A stretch of 64,000 bases of DNA, taken from contig NZ_LWCS01000002.1 of assembly GCF_001650495.1 (NCBI RefSeq), positions 310,001-374,000 on the forward strand, written 5' to 3'. The notes under the pieces were generated by a model. The model saw nothing but the letters and a program-made list of their open reading frames with translations, made no database searches and was not told where the DNA came from. The position numbers and the translations under genes were made by a program. How positions within the stretch are numbered: the stretch's first letter is position 1; each line of letters opens with the position of its first letter. Shown here piece by piece: positions 42,557 to 50,827 of this stretch. Source of the DNA: Mycolicibacterium iranicum. Its GTDB lineage: Bacteria > Actinomycetota > Actinomycetes > Mycobacteriales > Mycobacteriaceae.

Positions 42557-43963
42557 ATGACCACCGAATTCGTCGCACCTGCTCAGGGCGCTGCCGCCGC
42601 AGCCGATATTCCTGCCGTCGTCGCCCGGCTTCGACAGACCTTCGCCACCGGCCGCACCCGCACCGTTGAATGGCGCAGGGAGCAGCTGCACGCGCTGGAA
42701 CGCCTCATGACCGAGAACGAGGCGGCCATCACCGATGCTCTCGAGAAGGACCTCGGTCGTTCTCCGTTCGAGGCCTGGCTGGCCGATATCGCCAGCACGA
42801 CCGGAGAAGCCGCCTACGCGGCCAAGAATGTCGGTAAGTGGATGAAGCGTCGGCACCGGCTGCTGGAGATGTCGCAGCTGCCCGGCCGTGGCTGGGTGGA
42901 ATATGAGCCTTTCGGAACCGTGCTCATCATCGGTGCCTGGAACTTCCCGTTCGCCCTCACGCTCGGGCCAGCTGTCGGCGCGATCGCCGCCGGAAACACG
43001 ATGGTGCTCAAGCCATCTGAGGTCGCCCCGGCATCGTCGGCACTCATGGCCGAGCTGGTTCCCCGCTACCTGGACAACGACGCGATCGCCGTCATCGAAG
43101 GCGACGGCGCGGTCAGCCAGGAGCTCATCGCACAGGGCTTCGACCATCTGCTGTTCACCGGCGGCACCGAGGTCGGCAGGCGCGTCTACGAAGGCGCGGC
43201 GCCGCACCTGACCCCGGTGACACTGGAACTGGGCGGCAAGAGCCCGGTCATCGTGTCCGCCGACGCCGACATCGAGGTGGCCGCCAAGCGAATCGCGTGG
43301 ACCAAGCTGATCAACTCCGGCCAGATCTGCATTGCTCCTGACTACGTCCTGGCCGACGCGTCGATCCGCGACCGGCTCGTCGACGAGCTCCGCAAGTCGA
43401 TCGACAAGTTCGAATCGGGCAACACAGGTAAGCGCATCGTCAACGAGCGTCACTTCAACAGACTCGCCAACGCGCTGGCGGCAACCAAGGGCACCGTGGC
43501 GGTCGGCGGCGAATTCGATGCCGTCAACCTCAAGATCCGGCCGACCGTCGTGGTCGACCCCGACCCCGCCGAGCCCTTGATGACCGACGAGATCTTCGGA
43601 CCGATCCTGCCGATCGTGACGGTCCAAAACCTGGATGAGGCAATCTCGTTCGTCAATGCGCGGCCCAAGCCGCTGGCCGCCTACCTGTTCACCAAGGCCA
43701 AGGCGGTTCGCGAGCGGGTGATCCGGGACGTGCCGGCAGGTGGCATGGTGGTCAACCACCTGATCTTCCATTTCGCCACCCACAAACTGCCGTTCGGCGG
43801 CGTCGGACCGTCCGGTCTGGGCGCATACCACGGCAAGTTCGGCTTCGAGACGTTCAGCCACAAGAAGTCAGTGCTGACCAAGCCGACCCGACCCGACCTC
43901 ACGGCCATCATCTACCCGCCGTATACAGAGAAGGCGTTCAAGCTGGCGCGCAAGCTGTTCTAG
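42557..43963 (+). CDS. Aldehyde dehydrogenase (fatty aldehyde type)
   Basis: 468 aa from ATG 42557, with AGGAAGGACC upstream. The ALDH fold is complete: cofactor region GAWNFPFALTLGPAVGAIAAGN, TGGTEVGRRVYEGA, catalytic Glu in LELGGKSP and catalytic Cys in GQICIAPDYV, and the C-terminal KLPFGGVGPSGLGAYHGKFGF. The length and hydrophobic tail (FKLARKLF) resemble class-3 ALDHs that oxidise fatty aldehydes. It heads a probable rightward run with the SDR and quinone-oxidoreductase genes, corresponding to Rv0147-Rv0149. An inverted repeat operator precedes it. Confidence 0.94.
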   Translation: MTTEFVAPAQGAAAAADIPAVVARLRQTFATGRTRTVEWRREQLHALERLMTENEAAITDALEKDLGRSPFEAWLADIASTTGEAAYAAKNVGKWMKRRHRLLEMSQLPGRGWVEYEPFGTVLIIGAWNFPFALTLGPAVGAIAAGNTMVLKPSEVAPASSALMAELVPRYLDNDAIAVIEGDGAVSQELIAQGFDHLLFTGGTEVGRRVYEGAAPHLTPVTLELGGKSPVIVSADADIEVAAKRIAWTKLINSGQICIAPDYVLADASIRDRLVDELRKSIDKFESGNTGKRIVNERHFNRLANALAATKGTVAVGGEFDAVNLKIRPTVVVDPDPAEPLMTDEIFGPILPIVTVQNLDEAISFVNARPKPLAAYLFTKAKAVRERVIRDVPAGGMVVNHLIFHFATHKLPFGGVGPSGLGAYHGKFGFETFSHKKSVLTKPTRPDLTAIIYPPYTEKAFKLARKLF

Positions 43964-44005
43964 GGTGAGCGCCGTCATCATCTGAATTCAACGAGAGGAA
44001 CACCA

Positions 44006-44869
44006 GTGCCAGGAGTGCAGGACCGTGTCATCGTCGTCACGGGTGCCGGAGGGGGCCTCGGGCGCGAGTACGCGTTGACCCTCGCCCGCGAGGGCGCCAG
44101 CGTCGTCGTCAACGACCTCGGCGGAGCGCGCGACGGTACGGGCGCCGGGCACAACATGGCCGACGAGGTGGTCAAAGAAATCAAGGACGCCGGTGGCCGC
44201 GCCGTCGCCAACTACGATTCCGTCGCCGAGCCCGAGGGAGCCGCCAACATCATCAAGACCGCCGTCGACGAGTTCGGCAAGGTCGATGGTGTGGTCAGCA
44301 ATGCGGGCATCCTGCGTGACGGCACGTTCCACAAGATGGAGTTCGGCAATTGGGATGCCGTGCTCAAGGTGCACCTCTACGGCGGCTACAACGTCATCCG
44401 CGCCGCCTGGCCCCACTTCCGCGAGAACGGCTTCGGCCGCGTCGTCGTCGCGACATCGACGTCCGGACTGTTCGGCAACTTCGGCCAGGCCAACTACGGC
44501 GCCGCCAAGCTCGGCCTCGTCGGCCTGATCAACACGTTGGCCCAGGAGGGCGCGAAGTACAACATCAAGGCCAACGCCGTCGCGCCGATCGCCGCGACCC
44601 GGATGACCCAGGACATCCTGCCGCCAGAGGTTTTCGAGAAGCTGACGCCGGAGTACGTGGCACCGGTGATCGGCTATCTGTGCACCGAGGAACTGCCCGA
44701 CACCGCGTCGGTGTTCATCGTCGGTGGCGGCAAGGTGCAGCGCGTCGCGCTGTTCCAGAACAGCGGCGTCACCTTCACCGAGGTCCCCTCGGTGGACGAC
44801 ATCGCGGGCAGGTGGGGCGAGATCACCGACTTGTCGGCGGCTGAGCGAGCCACTTTCAGCCTCGGCTGA
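44006..44869 (+). CDS. SDR-family hydroxyacyl-CoA dehydrogenase-like oxidoreductase
   Basis: 287 aa from GTG 44006, with GAGAGGAA about 9 nt upstream. The classical SDR motifs are TGAGGGLGREYAL (NAD binding), the NNAG-like SNAGIL, the catalytic Ser in TSTSGLFGN and Tyr-x3-Lys in YGAAKLGL. The segment VVVNDLGGARDGTGAG is typical of the peroxisomal multifunctional-enzyme type of (3R)-hydroxyacyl-CoA dehydrogenase. It could act in lipid or sterol side-chain beta-oxidation. It follows the aldehyde dehydrogenase by 42 bp and matches Rv0148 in context. Confidence 0.93.
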   Translation: MPGVQDRVIVVTGAGGGLGREYALTLAREGASVVVNDLGGARDGTGAGHNMADEVVKEIKDAGGRAVANYDSVAEPEGAANIIKTAVDEFGKVDGVVSNAGILRDGTFHKMEFGNWDAVLKVHLYGGYNVIRAAWPHFRENGFGRVVVATSTSGLFGNFGQANYGAAKLGLVGLINTLAQEGAKYNIKANAVAPIAATRMTQDILPPEVFEKLTPEYVAPVIGYLCTEELPDTASVFIVGGGKVQRVALFQNSGVTFTEVPSVDDIAGRWGEITDLSAAERATFSLG

Positions 44870-44875
44870 ACGGCG

Positions 44876-45838
44876 ATGAAAGCGCTTGTAGCGCAAGAGC
44901 TCTCGGGTCCTGCAGCGCTGGCGTACACCGACGTCGATGACATATCCAGTGACTCTGCTGTCGTCATCGACGTCGGCGCCGCGGGCGTCTGCTTCCCCGA
45001 CCTGCTGATGCTGCGAGGCGAGTATCAGATGAAGATGCCGCCACCGTTCATTCCCGGCCTTGAGGTGGCCGGGACCGTACGGTCGGCTCCCGACTCCTCG
45101 GGTTTCACTGCCGGACAGCGGGTTTCGGGATTCAGCCTGCTCGGCGGGTGGGCCGAGCAGGTCGCCTTGCCGGCGGACGCCGTCGTTCCGACCAATGACG
45201 CGCTCGACGACGGCTCGGCGGTCTGCTTGCTCGGCAACTACTACACGATGTACTTCGCCCTGCAGCGTCGAGGTGCGTTGCAGCCCGGCGAGACGGTGCT
45301 GGTGCTCGGTTCCGGCGGCGGTGTCGGGACCGCGGCGGTGCAGATCGCGAAAGCCCTGGGCGCCAAGGTGATCGCGATGGTGCACCGGCCCTCGGCCGTC
45401 TCGTTCGTCGAGTCGCTGGGCGCCGACGTGGTGCTACCGCTGACCGACGGCTGGCTCGATGCGGTCAAGCAGGAGACCGGCGGGCGCGGTGTCGACCTGG
45501 TCGTCGACCCGGTCGGAGGATCCGTGTTCGACGACGCGATCCGGGCGATGGCCACCGAAGGCCGGTTGCTCGTCATCGGTTTCGCCGCGGGTGGCATCCC
45601 GACGGTCAAGGTGAATCGACTGCTGCTGCGCAACGTCAGCGTCGTCGGTGTCGGGTGGGGCGAGTTCGTCAACCGCATCCCGGGCGCGCAGGCTCAGGTC
45701 GGTGCCGCGCTGGCCTCGCTCGTCGACGCCGGCCTCAGACCGCCTGCCCCCGTGCGTTTTCCACTGTCCGACGGTGCGGCGGCACTGCAGGCGCTCGCCG
45801 ACGGCCAGATCAACGGAAAGCTGGTATTCCTGCCGTGA
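44876..45838 (+). CDS. NADPH:quinone oxidoreductase-like (MDR family)
   Basis: 320 aa, six bases after the SDR stop. The MDR fold without catalytic zinc: PPFIPGLEVAGTVRS, ALQRRGALQPGETVLVLGSGGGVGTAAVQIAKALGAKVIA (nucleotide-binding with AxxGxxG-type glycines) and GGVDLVVDPVGGS-like GRGVDLVVDPVGG. Quinone oxidoreductases of this kind reduce quinones or enoyl-type substrates with NADPH. Its stop overlaps the next GTG start, so it is cotranslated with the dehalogenase-like gene. Position matches Rv0149c-type. Confidence 0.92.
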   Translation: MKALVAQELSGPAALAYTDVDDISSDSAVVIDVGAAGVCFPDLLMLRGEYQMKMPPPFIPGLEVAGTVRSAPDSSGFTAGQRVSGFSLLGGWAEQVALPADAVVPTNDALDDGSAVCLLGNYYTMYFALQRRGALQPGETVLVLGSGGGVGTAAVQIAKALGAKVIAMVHRPSAVSFVESLGADVVLPLTDGWLDAVKQETGGRGVDLVVDPVGGSVFDDAIRAMATEGRLLVIGFAAGGIPTVKVNRLLLRNVSVVGVGWGEFVNRIPGAQAQVGAALASLVDAGLRPPAPVRFPLSDGAAALQALADGQINGKLVFLP

Positions 45839-46533
45839 TCAAGGCGTTGGCGTTCGACGTGTTCGGCACCGTCGTCGACTGGCGCTCCAGCGTCATCGCC
45901 GAGCTTGAGGCCTTCGGCCGCCGCAACGGCGTCGACGCGGACTGGGCGCAGTTCGCCGACGACTGGCGCGCCGGCTACGTCCCGGCGATGGATCGGGTGC
46001 GCCACGGCGAGCTTCCCTGGACGCGGCTGGACGACCTGCATCGGGCGCGGCTCGTCGAACTGCTCGATGCCGCCGGGATCACCGTCGGGGACGCCGAGAT
46101 CGACGACCTCAACATGGCCTGGCACCGTCTCGACCCGTGGCCCGACAGCGTCGCCGGTCTGACGCGGCTCAAGCAGCGCTACACCATCACGACGCTGTCC
46201 AACGGCAACGTGTCACTGTTGACGAACATGGCCAAACGTGCGGGACTGCCGTGGGATTGCGTGCTCTCGTCCGAGATTTTCAGGCACTACAAACCGGACC
46301 GCGAGGCCTACCTCGGCTGCGCCCAGATCCTCGACGTCGCCCCCGACGAGCTGATGCTTGCGGCCGCCCACCCCGCTGACCTGCGTGCCGCCCGCGACGC
46401 CGGTTTGCGGACTGCGTTCGTCTTCCGCCCCGGCGAACATGGTCCGGCCCGCACACTGCGCAAACCCGCCGACGGCGAATTCGACGTGATGGCAGACGAT
46501 TTCCTCGATCTCGCCGACAAGTTGGGTGCCTGA
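45835..46533 (+). CDS. Haloacid dehalogenase type II-like HAD hydrolase
   Basis: 232 aa from GTG 45835 in a GTGA overlap with the preceding stop. HAD motif I is FDVFGTVVDW with nucleophile Asp8, motif II TTLSNGN (Ser/Asn), and motif III the Lys in HYKPDREAY. This is the L-2-haloacid dehalogenase group (DVFGTV), which hydrolyses 2-haloacids, though many members have other small substrates. In this operon it could remove a by-product of aldehyde or fatty-acid metabolism, but nothing in the sequence fixes the substrate. Confidence 0.9.
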   Translation: MIKALAFDVFGTVVDWRSSVIAELEAFGRRNGVDADWAQFADDWRAGYVPAMDRVRHGELPWTRLDDLHRARLVELLDAAGITVGDAEIDDLNMAWHRLDPWPDSVAGLTRLKQRYTITTLSNGNVSLLTNMAKRAGLPWDCVLSSEIFRHYKPDREAYLGCAQILDVAPDELMLAAAHPADLRAARDAGLRTAFVFRPGEHGPARTLRKPADGEFDVMADDFLDLADKLGA

Positions 46534-46542
46534 TCGCGCGCG

Positions 46543-46548
46543 TAGCGT
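46543..46548 (+). promoter_or_regulatory. -10 box of a leaderless promoter for the second methyltransferase
   Basis: TAGCGT followed by 7 nt and ATG 46556, lying just after the stop of the dehalogenase-like gene. Confidence 0.5.
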
Positions 46549-46555
46549 GGACGAC

Positions 46556-47290
46556 ATGACCACAACAACGACCTTGTCACCGGCCCTGCGGCTGGCCGAG
46601 AAGTTGCTTGTCGACCCTCCGGTGAACCCCGACGTCAGCAACGGCTATCTCGATCTGCTCGGCGACCGGCCCGCAGGTGCCGACCAGAACACCGGAGTGA
46701 TCCAGGCGCTGTGGGCCTCGCGGCTCGGTTCGCTGTTCTACGACAACGCGCAGACGCTCGCGCGCCGAGTGATGACGGCGTGGCAGCAGCCCACCGACTG
46801 GCTCAGCATCCCGGTCGGTGGCAGTGCGCTCGACGTCGGTAGCGGACCGGGCAACGTCACCGCCGCACTGGGCCGCGCGGTCGGCCCAGGGGGATTGGCA
46901 CTCGGCATCGACATCTCCGAACCCATGCTGCGCCGCGCTGTGAGCGCAGAGGCGGCGTCGAACGTCGGCTTCCTGCGGGCCGACGCGCAACGTCTGCCCC
47001 TCAAAGACGAGTCGGTGGACGCTGTCGTGTCCATTGCGATGCTGCAGTTGATCCCCGACCCGGCGGTGGCCGTCGCGGAAATGGTACGGGTGCTGCGGCC
47101 CGGCCGCCGGATGGCGGTCATGGTGCCGACGGCCGGCCCTGGCGCGGCCGTGCTCCGCTACCTGCCGAATGCGGGTGCCCACGTTTTCGAGGACGACGAA
47201 CTCGGCGACATGTTCGAGAGCCTTGGACTGACGAGCGTGCGGACCAAGAACGCCGGCACGATTCAGTGGGTGCGCGGCAGGAAGCCGTAA
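46556..47290 (+). CDS. Class I SAM-dependent methyltransferase (UbiE-like)
   Basis: 244 aa from ATG 46556; an upstream in-frame start at 46526 overlaps the previous gene. SAM-binding motif I is ALDVGSGPGNVTAALG, motif II LGIDISEPML, then RADAQRLPLKDESVDAVVSIAMLQLIPD of the UbiE/COQ5 type. Substrate unknown. The leaderless promoter at 46543-46548 makes it an independent unit. It is followed by the DUF456 gene with its own apparent promoter. Confidence 0.9.
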   Translation: MTTTTTLSPALRLAEKLLVDPPVNPDVSNGYLDLLGDRPAGADQNTGVIQALWASRLGSLFYDNAQTLARRVMTAWQQPTDWLSIPVGGSALDVGSGPGNVTAALGRAVGPGGLALGIDISEPMLRRAVSAEAASNVGFLRADAQRLPLKDESVDAVVSIAMLQLIPDPAVAVAEMVRVLRPGRRMAVMVPTAGPGAAVLRYLPNAGAHVFEDDELGDMFESLGLTSVRTKNAGTIQWVRGRKP

Positions 47291-47295
47291 CCCCG

Positions 47296-47301
47296 TAGGC
47301 T
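47296..47301 (+). promoter_or_regulatory. -10 box of a leaderless promoter for the DUF456 gene
   Basis: TAGGCT followed by 7 nt and GTG 47309, the same leaderless spacing seen elsewhere. Confidence 0.5.
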
Positions 47302-47308
47302 CGCTGCC

Positions 47309-47791
47309 GTGAGCACTGTCGGCATCGTCCTCGTCGCGTTGGCGATCGCCGTGGGCCTCGTCGGCATCATCGTGCCGATTCTGCCCGGCGGAATCCTGGT
47401 GATCGGTGCGATCGGGGTGTGGGCGTTCGTCGAGAACACCGCCGTGTCCTGGGTGGTGTTCGGTGTCGCCGCAGCGCTTTTCGTCGTGTCCCAGGTCATC
47501 AAGTACACGTGGCCGGTCAAACGGATGCGTGCGGCTGATGTGCGCACCTCTGTGCTCGTCGTGGGCGGCATCGCGGGCGTTGTCGGCTTCTTCGTGATTC
47601 CGGTGATCGGTCTGCTCATCGGATTCGTGCTGGGGGTTTTCGCCGCCGAGCTCAGCATCCGCGGGGATGTCACCCGCGCGTGGGCGTCCACCTGGCACGC
47701 CCTCAAGGGTGTTGCGCTGTCCGTCGGCGTGGAGCTGTCGGGTGCGCTGTTGGCGACCATCGCCTGGGTGGTCGGGCTCTTTCTGGTTTAG
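47309..47791 (+). CDS. DUF456 integral membrane protein
   Basis: 160 aa from GTG 47309, mostly transmembrane. Four to five hydrophobic helices are visible, with the Gly-rich family loops GIIVPILPGGILVIGAIGVWAF and GFFVIPVIGLLIGFVLGVFAAEL, the latter a duplicated glycine-zipper helix. A short basic loop KYTWPVKRMRAA lies between. Function unknown. The 147 bp after it (47792-47938) contain no confident gene. Confidence 0.9.
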   Translation: MSTVGIVLVALAIAVGLVGIIVPILPGGILVIGAIGVWAFVENTAVSWVVFGVAAALFVVSQVIKYTWPVKRMRAADVRTSVLVVGGIAGVVGFFVIPVIGLLIGFVLGVFAAELSIRGDVTRAWASTWHALKGVALSVGVELSGALLATIAWVVGLFLV

Positions 47792-47938
47792 CTCGCCGCG
47801 CGCACTCGACGCGACCACGCGTCCGCCAGTCTGAGACGGATGGTGGCTTCGGTATCTGCTGCCGTCACCCTGATGACGATCCAATCCATCTCGATGAAGG
47901 GCCCATCCATGGCAGCAGTGTGCGCATGGCGGAGGACC

Positions 47939-48739
47939 TCAGCCGTTGAGGGCTTTGCGCAGGCGGACGATGTCATCCTCGGTGAGGCCCGTCGCTTCGA
48001 GATAGCCTCTCAGAGAACCGAATTCGGAGTCCAGCGTGCGCCGGGCCGTGTCCAGGTACTCCTCGCGTACGCCGAGAACCGCATCCGTGAGGCGGGCCTG
48101 CGCGAGCTCCATGATCTCGGGAGCGTCGGCGGCCCTCGCCCGCACGTTGACGAGGATGCTCTCTCGCAGCTGGGGAACAGCGACATTGCTCCGCAGGTAG
48201 TCGGCCATGATCGCGTCTCGGGACACGCCGGCCGCTTCCAGCACCACGGCGATCGTGAAACCCGTGCGGTCCTTGCCCGCGAAGCAATGCGCCAACACCC
48301 GCCGATCCGAACCCAGCAGCGTCACCACCTGGCGAACTGCCTTCTGCGCCAGCGGAGCCGATGCGATGCGCCCATACTCCTCGGTCATGTACCGCGCGGC
48401 GGCGTCTGCGACCGCTTCGTCGGCGGGCTTCTCGGTCATCATCCGCTGGAAGGCGTGCTCGTGCGGTGCCTCGTCGTCGGACGCGACAGTCTCTACGAAC
48501 GGCAGGTGATGAATGTCGACGCCCGCAGGGACGAGTCCCCTGCCGTGCTTCTCCAGTTCAGGCAGCGAGCGAAGATCCGCGACGTCGGTGATGCCGTAAC
48601 CACTCATCGCTGCGCGACCCGCGTCGTCAAGCTTCGAGAGCTCGCTGGCGCGGAAGAACCGGCCAGGCGCGATGCCGGTGTGCTCTGAGACGTCGCGGAA
48701 GTTCCACGCCCCCGACAGCTCGTCTCCGGACGAGACCAC
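47939..48739 (-). CDS. ptpB: PtpB-type protein tyrosine/lipid phosphatase
   Basis: 266 aa from GTG 48739, overlapping the fadE2 stop (TAGTG). The active-site loop HCFAGKDRTG has Cys152 and Arg158, the same signature as M. tuberculosis PtpB (Rv0153c), a dual tyrosine and phosphoinositide phosphatase secreted into host cells. N-terminal GAWNFRDVSEHTGIAPGRFFRASELSKL also matches that family. In a saprophyte its role is unknown. It is the downstream partner of fadE2, as in Rv0154c-Rv0153c. Confidence 0.93.
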   Translation of the reverse strand: MVSSGDELSGAWNFRDVSEHTGIAPGRFFRASELSKLDDAGRAAMSGYGITDVADLRSLPELEKHGRGLVPAGVDIHHLPFVETVASDDEAPHEHAFQRMMTEKPADEAVADAAARYMTEEYGRIASAPLAQKAVRQVVTLLGSDRRVLAHCFAGKDRTGFTIAVVLEAAGVSRDAIMADYLRSNVAVPQLRESILVNVRARAADAPEIMELAQARLTDAVLGVREEYLDTARRTLDSEFGSLRGYLEATGLTEDDIVRLRKALNG

Positions 48740-49998
48740 TAGCCCGTCACCGCTCTGGCGGATGCGCGGTTCACCGCGGCAGCCAAGGCGGATTTCTCAC
48801 GACCCAGTTCGGCCCGGGCGATGCTGCGGATGTGCACCTCGTCGGGACCGTCGAAGAGTCGCATCGCCCGGTGCCAGCCGTACAGCCGTGCCAGCACGGT
48901 GTCGTCGCTGACGCCCGCCGCGCCGTGCACCTGGATAGCCCGGTCCAGCACGTTGCAGGCCATCTGCGGGGCCACGGCCTTGATCATCGCCACCTCGTTG
49001 CGGGCCTCTTTGTTGCCCTTCTTGTCGATGACCCACGCCGCCTTGTGACACAACAACCGCGCCTGGTCGATCTCGTTGCGCGACAGCGCCACCTGCTGCT
49101 GCACCACACCCTGCTCTGCGAGCGGCTTGCCGAATGCGATGCGGTTGTTCACCCGGTCGACCATCAACGCCAACGCCCGCTCGGCGACGCCGATCGCGCG
49201 CATGCAGTGATGGATGCGACCAGGTCCCAACCGGGCCTGCGCGATCGCGAACCCGCTGCCTTCCTCGTGGAGGAGGTTCTTCACCGGCACCCGCACGTCG
49301 TCGAAGCTGACCTCGCAGTGCCCGTGCTGGTCCTGCCAGCCGAACACCGGCAGCGACCGCTCGATGGACACCCCTGGCGTATCGGTGGGCACCAGAATCA
49401 TCGACTGCTGCTGATGGCTGGCCGCATCGGGATTGGTACGGCCCATCACGATCAGGATCTTGCAGCGCGGGTCGGCAGCGCCGGAGATCCACCACTTGCG
49501 GCCGTTGATGACGTAGTCGTCGCCGTCGCGCAGCATGGTCGTCTGGATGTTGCGCGCGTCCGAGGAGGCCACGGCGGGCTCGGTCATCGCGAACGCGCTG
49601 CGGATCTCACCAGCCAGCAGCGGTTTGAGCCATTGCTCGCTCTGTTCTGGCGTGGCGAACAGGTGCAGCGTCTCCATGTTCCCCGTGTCGGGGGCTGCGC
49701 AGTTGGTGGCCTCGGGGGCGATCTCCATGCTCCAGCCGGTGAGCTCGGCCAGCGGCGCGTACTCCAGGTTCGTCAGGCCCGACTCCGACGGCAGGAACAG
49801 GTTCCACAGTCCGCGGTCCTTCGCCAGCTTCTTGAGCTCCTCGACCACCGGCGGCACCGTGTGGTCCTTCGGGCCCTTCTCCTCGCGGTAGGCGTCGTAG
49901 GCCGCCTCGGCCGGGAAGACGTGCTCGACCATGAAGTCGGTCAGCCGGTCGTAGTAGTCCTGGCCCTTGGCCGACATCGCGAAGTCCATGACCGCCAC
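48739..49998 (-). CDS. fadE2: Acyl-CoA dehydrogenase, FadE2 type
   Basis: 419 aa from GTG 49998 (ATG 49989 is possible). Acyl-CoA dehydrogenase motifs: [20 protein letters not shown] (FAD/acyl site), [15 protein letters not shown] and the C-terminal [32 protein letters not shown], typical of the long ACAD10/11-like group. The gene order fadE2-ptpB, with pntAB farther on, is that of Rv0154c-Rv0157. Acyl substrate not known; beta-oxidation or branched acyl-CoA is likely. Confidence 0.92.
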   Translation of the reverse strand: MAVMDFAMSAKGQDYYDRLTDFMVEHVFPAEAAYDAYREEKGPKDHTVPPVVEELKKLAKDRGLWNLFLPSESGLTNLEYAPLAELTGWSMEIAPEATNCAAPDTGNMETLHLFATPEQSEQWLKPLLAGEIRSAFAMTEPAVASSDARNIQTTMLRDGDDYVINGRKWWISGAADPRCKILIVMGRTNPDAASHQQQSMILVPTDTPGVSIERSLPVFGWQDQHGHCEVSFDDVRVPVKNLLHEEGSGFAIAQARLGPGRIHHCMRAIGVAERALALMVDRVNNRIAFGKPLAEQGVVQQQVALSRNEIDQARLLCHKAAWVIDKKGNKEARNEVAMIKAVAPQMACNVLDRAIQVHGAAGVSDDTVLARLYGWHRAMRLFDGPDEVHIRSIARAELGREKSALAAAVNRASARAVTG

Positions 49999-50046
49999 GA
50001 TATGACATGTCTAAACAAGTGAGCTTCCCGGAGGTGCTTCGGCTGT

Positions 50047-50721
50047 TCAGGACTCCGCTCCGCGCCCTTCGCGGCTGTTGCGGTAGGCGGCACGGCGAAG
50101 CGTCGTCAGCCATCCGGGCAGCAATGTGACGTCGGTGCCGCTGCGCTGCGTGGGATCGAACGGCTGATCGCAGCCCGGCTCGTCGCCGCACAGCTCGCGG
50201 TCGAACGTCAGCGTGGCCAGCGGGAAGAACGGCCCGATGCCATAGGCCTGCTCGACGCTGAACTCGATCGGTCCCGTGGCGAGACGCTCGCGGATGGCGT
50301 CGAGTGCGAGTCCGTCGCCGTCGAGGTCCGTCGTCATGGTCGCGCGCAGCCAGAAGATGCCGCTGGGATAGCCGAGGGGCATCAGCGTCGAGTACTGCGC
50401 GGCGGCCCACGATCCGACGGGCCGCAGCGCGACACGGGCCGCGGACGACACCGTCAGGACATCCCAGGGCTGGTCGCCGTCGCCGTCGCGCTGCATACGC
50501 CAGGCCAGGCCAGCGAAATCCGGCAGCGATCCAGGGCTCCCGACGCCCTTCGAGATGCGGCCGACGACGTCGCCGGACACCAGCGGCAACCCTTCGCCTG
50601 CGGGGGCGGTGCGCGTCACCGTACCGCCGCACAGGATGCCTGTCGGGTGAAAGAACCGCTTGTCGCGCAGCGCCGCTCCGGCCCGCATGGGCAGCGTGGT
50701 CAGTTCCGAGATGGTGGCCAT
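50047..50721 (-). CDS. Conserved protein of unknown function, 224 aa (distant catalase-like pattern)
   Basis: Starts at ATG 50721 (MATISELTTL); the frame to 51087 beyond is antisense of the divergent oxidoreductase. Segment KRFFHPTGILCGGTVTRTA, then VVGRISKGVGSPGSLPDFAGLAWRM and WDVLTVSSAARVAL resemble in order the first conserved strands of heme catalase-fold proteins (His region, then Arg-Ser segment). The usual active-site Asn and heme Tyr are not evident. I cannot name the family. It is divergent from the FAD/Rieske gene, with 106 bp between. Confidence 0.75.
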   Translation of the reverse strand: MATISELTTLPMRAGAALRDKRFFHPTGILCGGTVTRTAPAGEGLPLVSGDVVGRISKGVGSPGSLPDFAGLAWRMQRDGDGDQPWDVLTVSSAARVALRPVGSWAAAQYSTLMPLGYPSGIFWLRATMTTDLDGDGLALDAIRERLATGPIEFSVEQAYGIGPFFPLATLTFDRELCGDEPGCDQPFDPTQRSGTDVTLLPGWLTTLRRAAYRNSREGRGAES

Positions 50722-50827
50722 GCGCCCCGGCTGCCCAGTTCCGGGCCGTTGAAACGGCCGGACGACAGTGGGTCGTGAACCACCCGGGGTGCGTTTGGCC
50801 GGTTCGGCACCGGGTAAACGGCGCGCC

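Noticed and set aside
47788..47976. 62-codon minus-strand ORF between DUF456 and ptpB
   Set aside because: It overlaps the ptpB 3' end, has no clear ribosome-binding site or leaderless box, and no family similarity. Its second half is somewhat protein-like, but evidence is too thin to call a gene.
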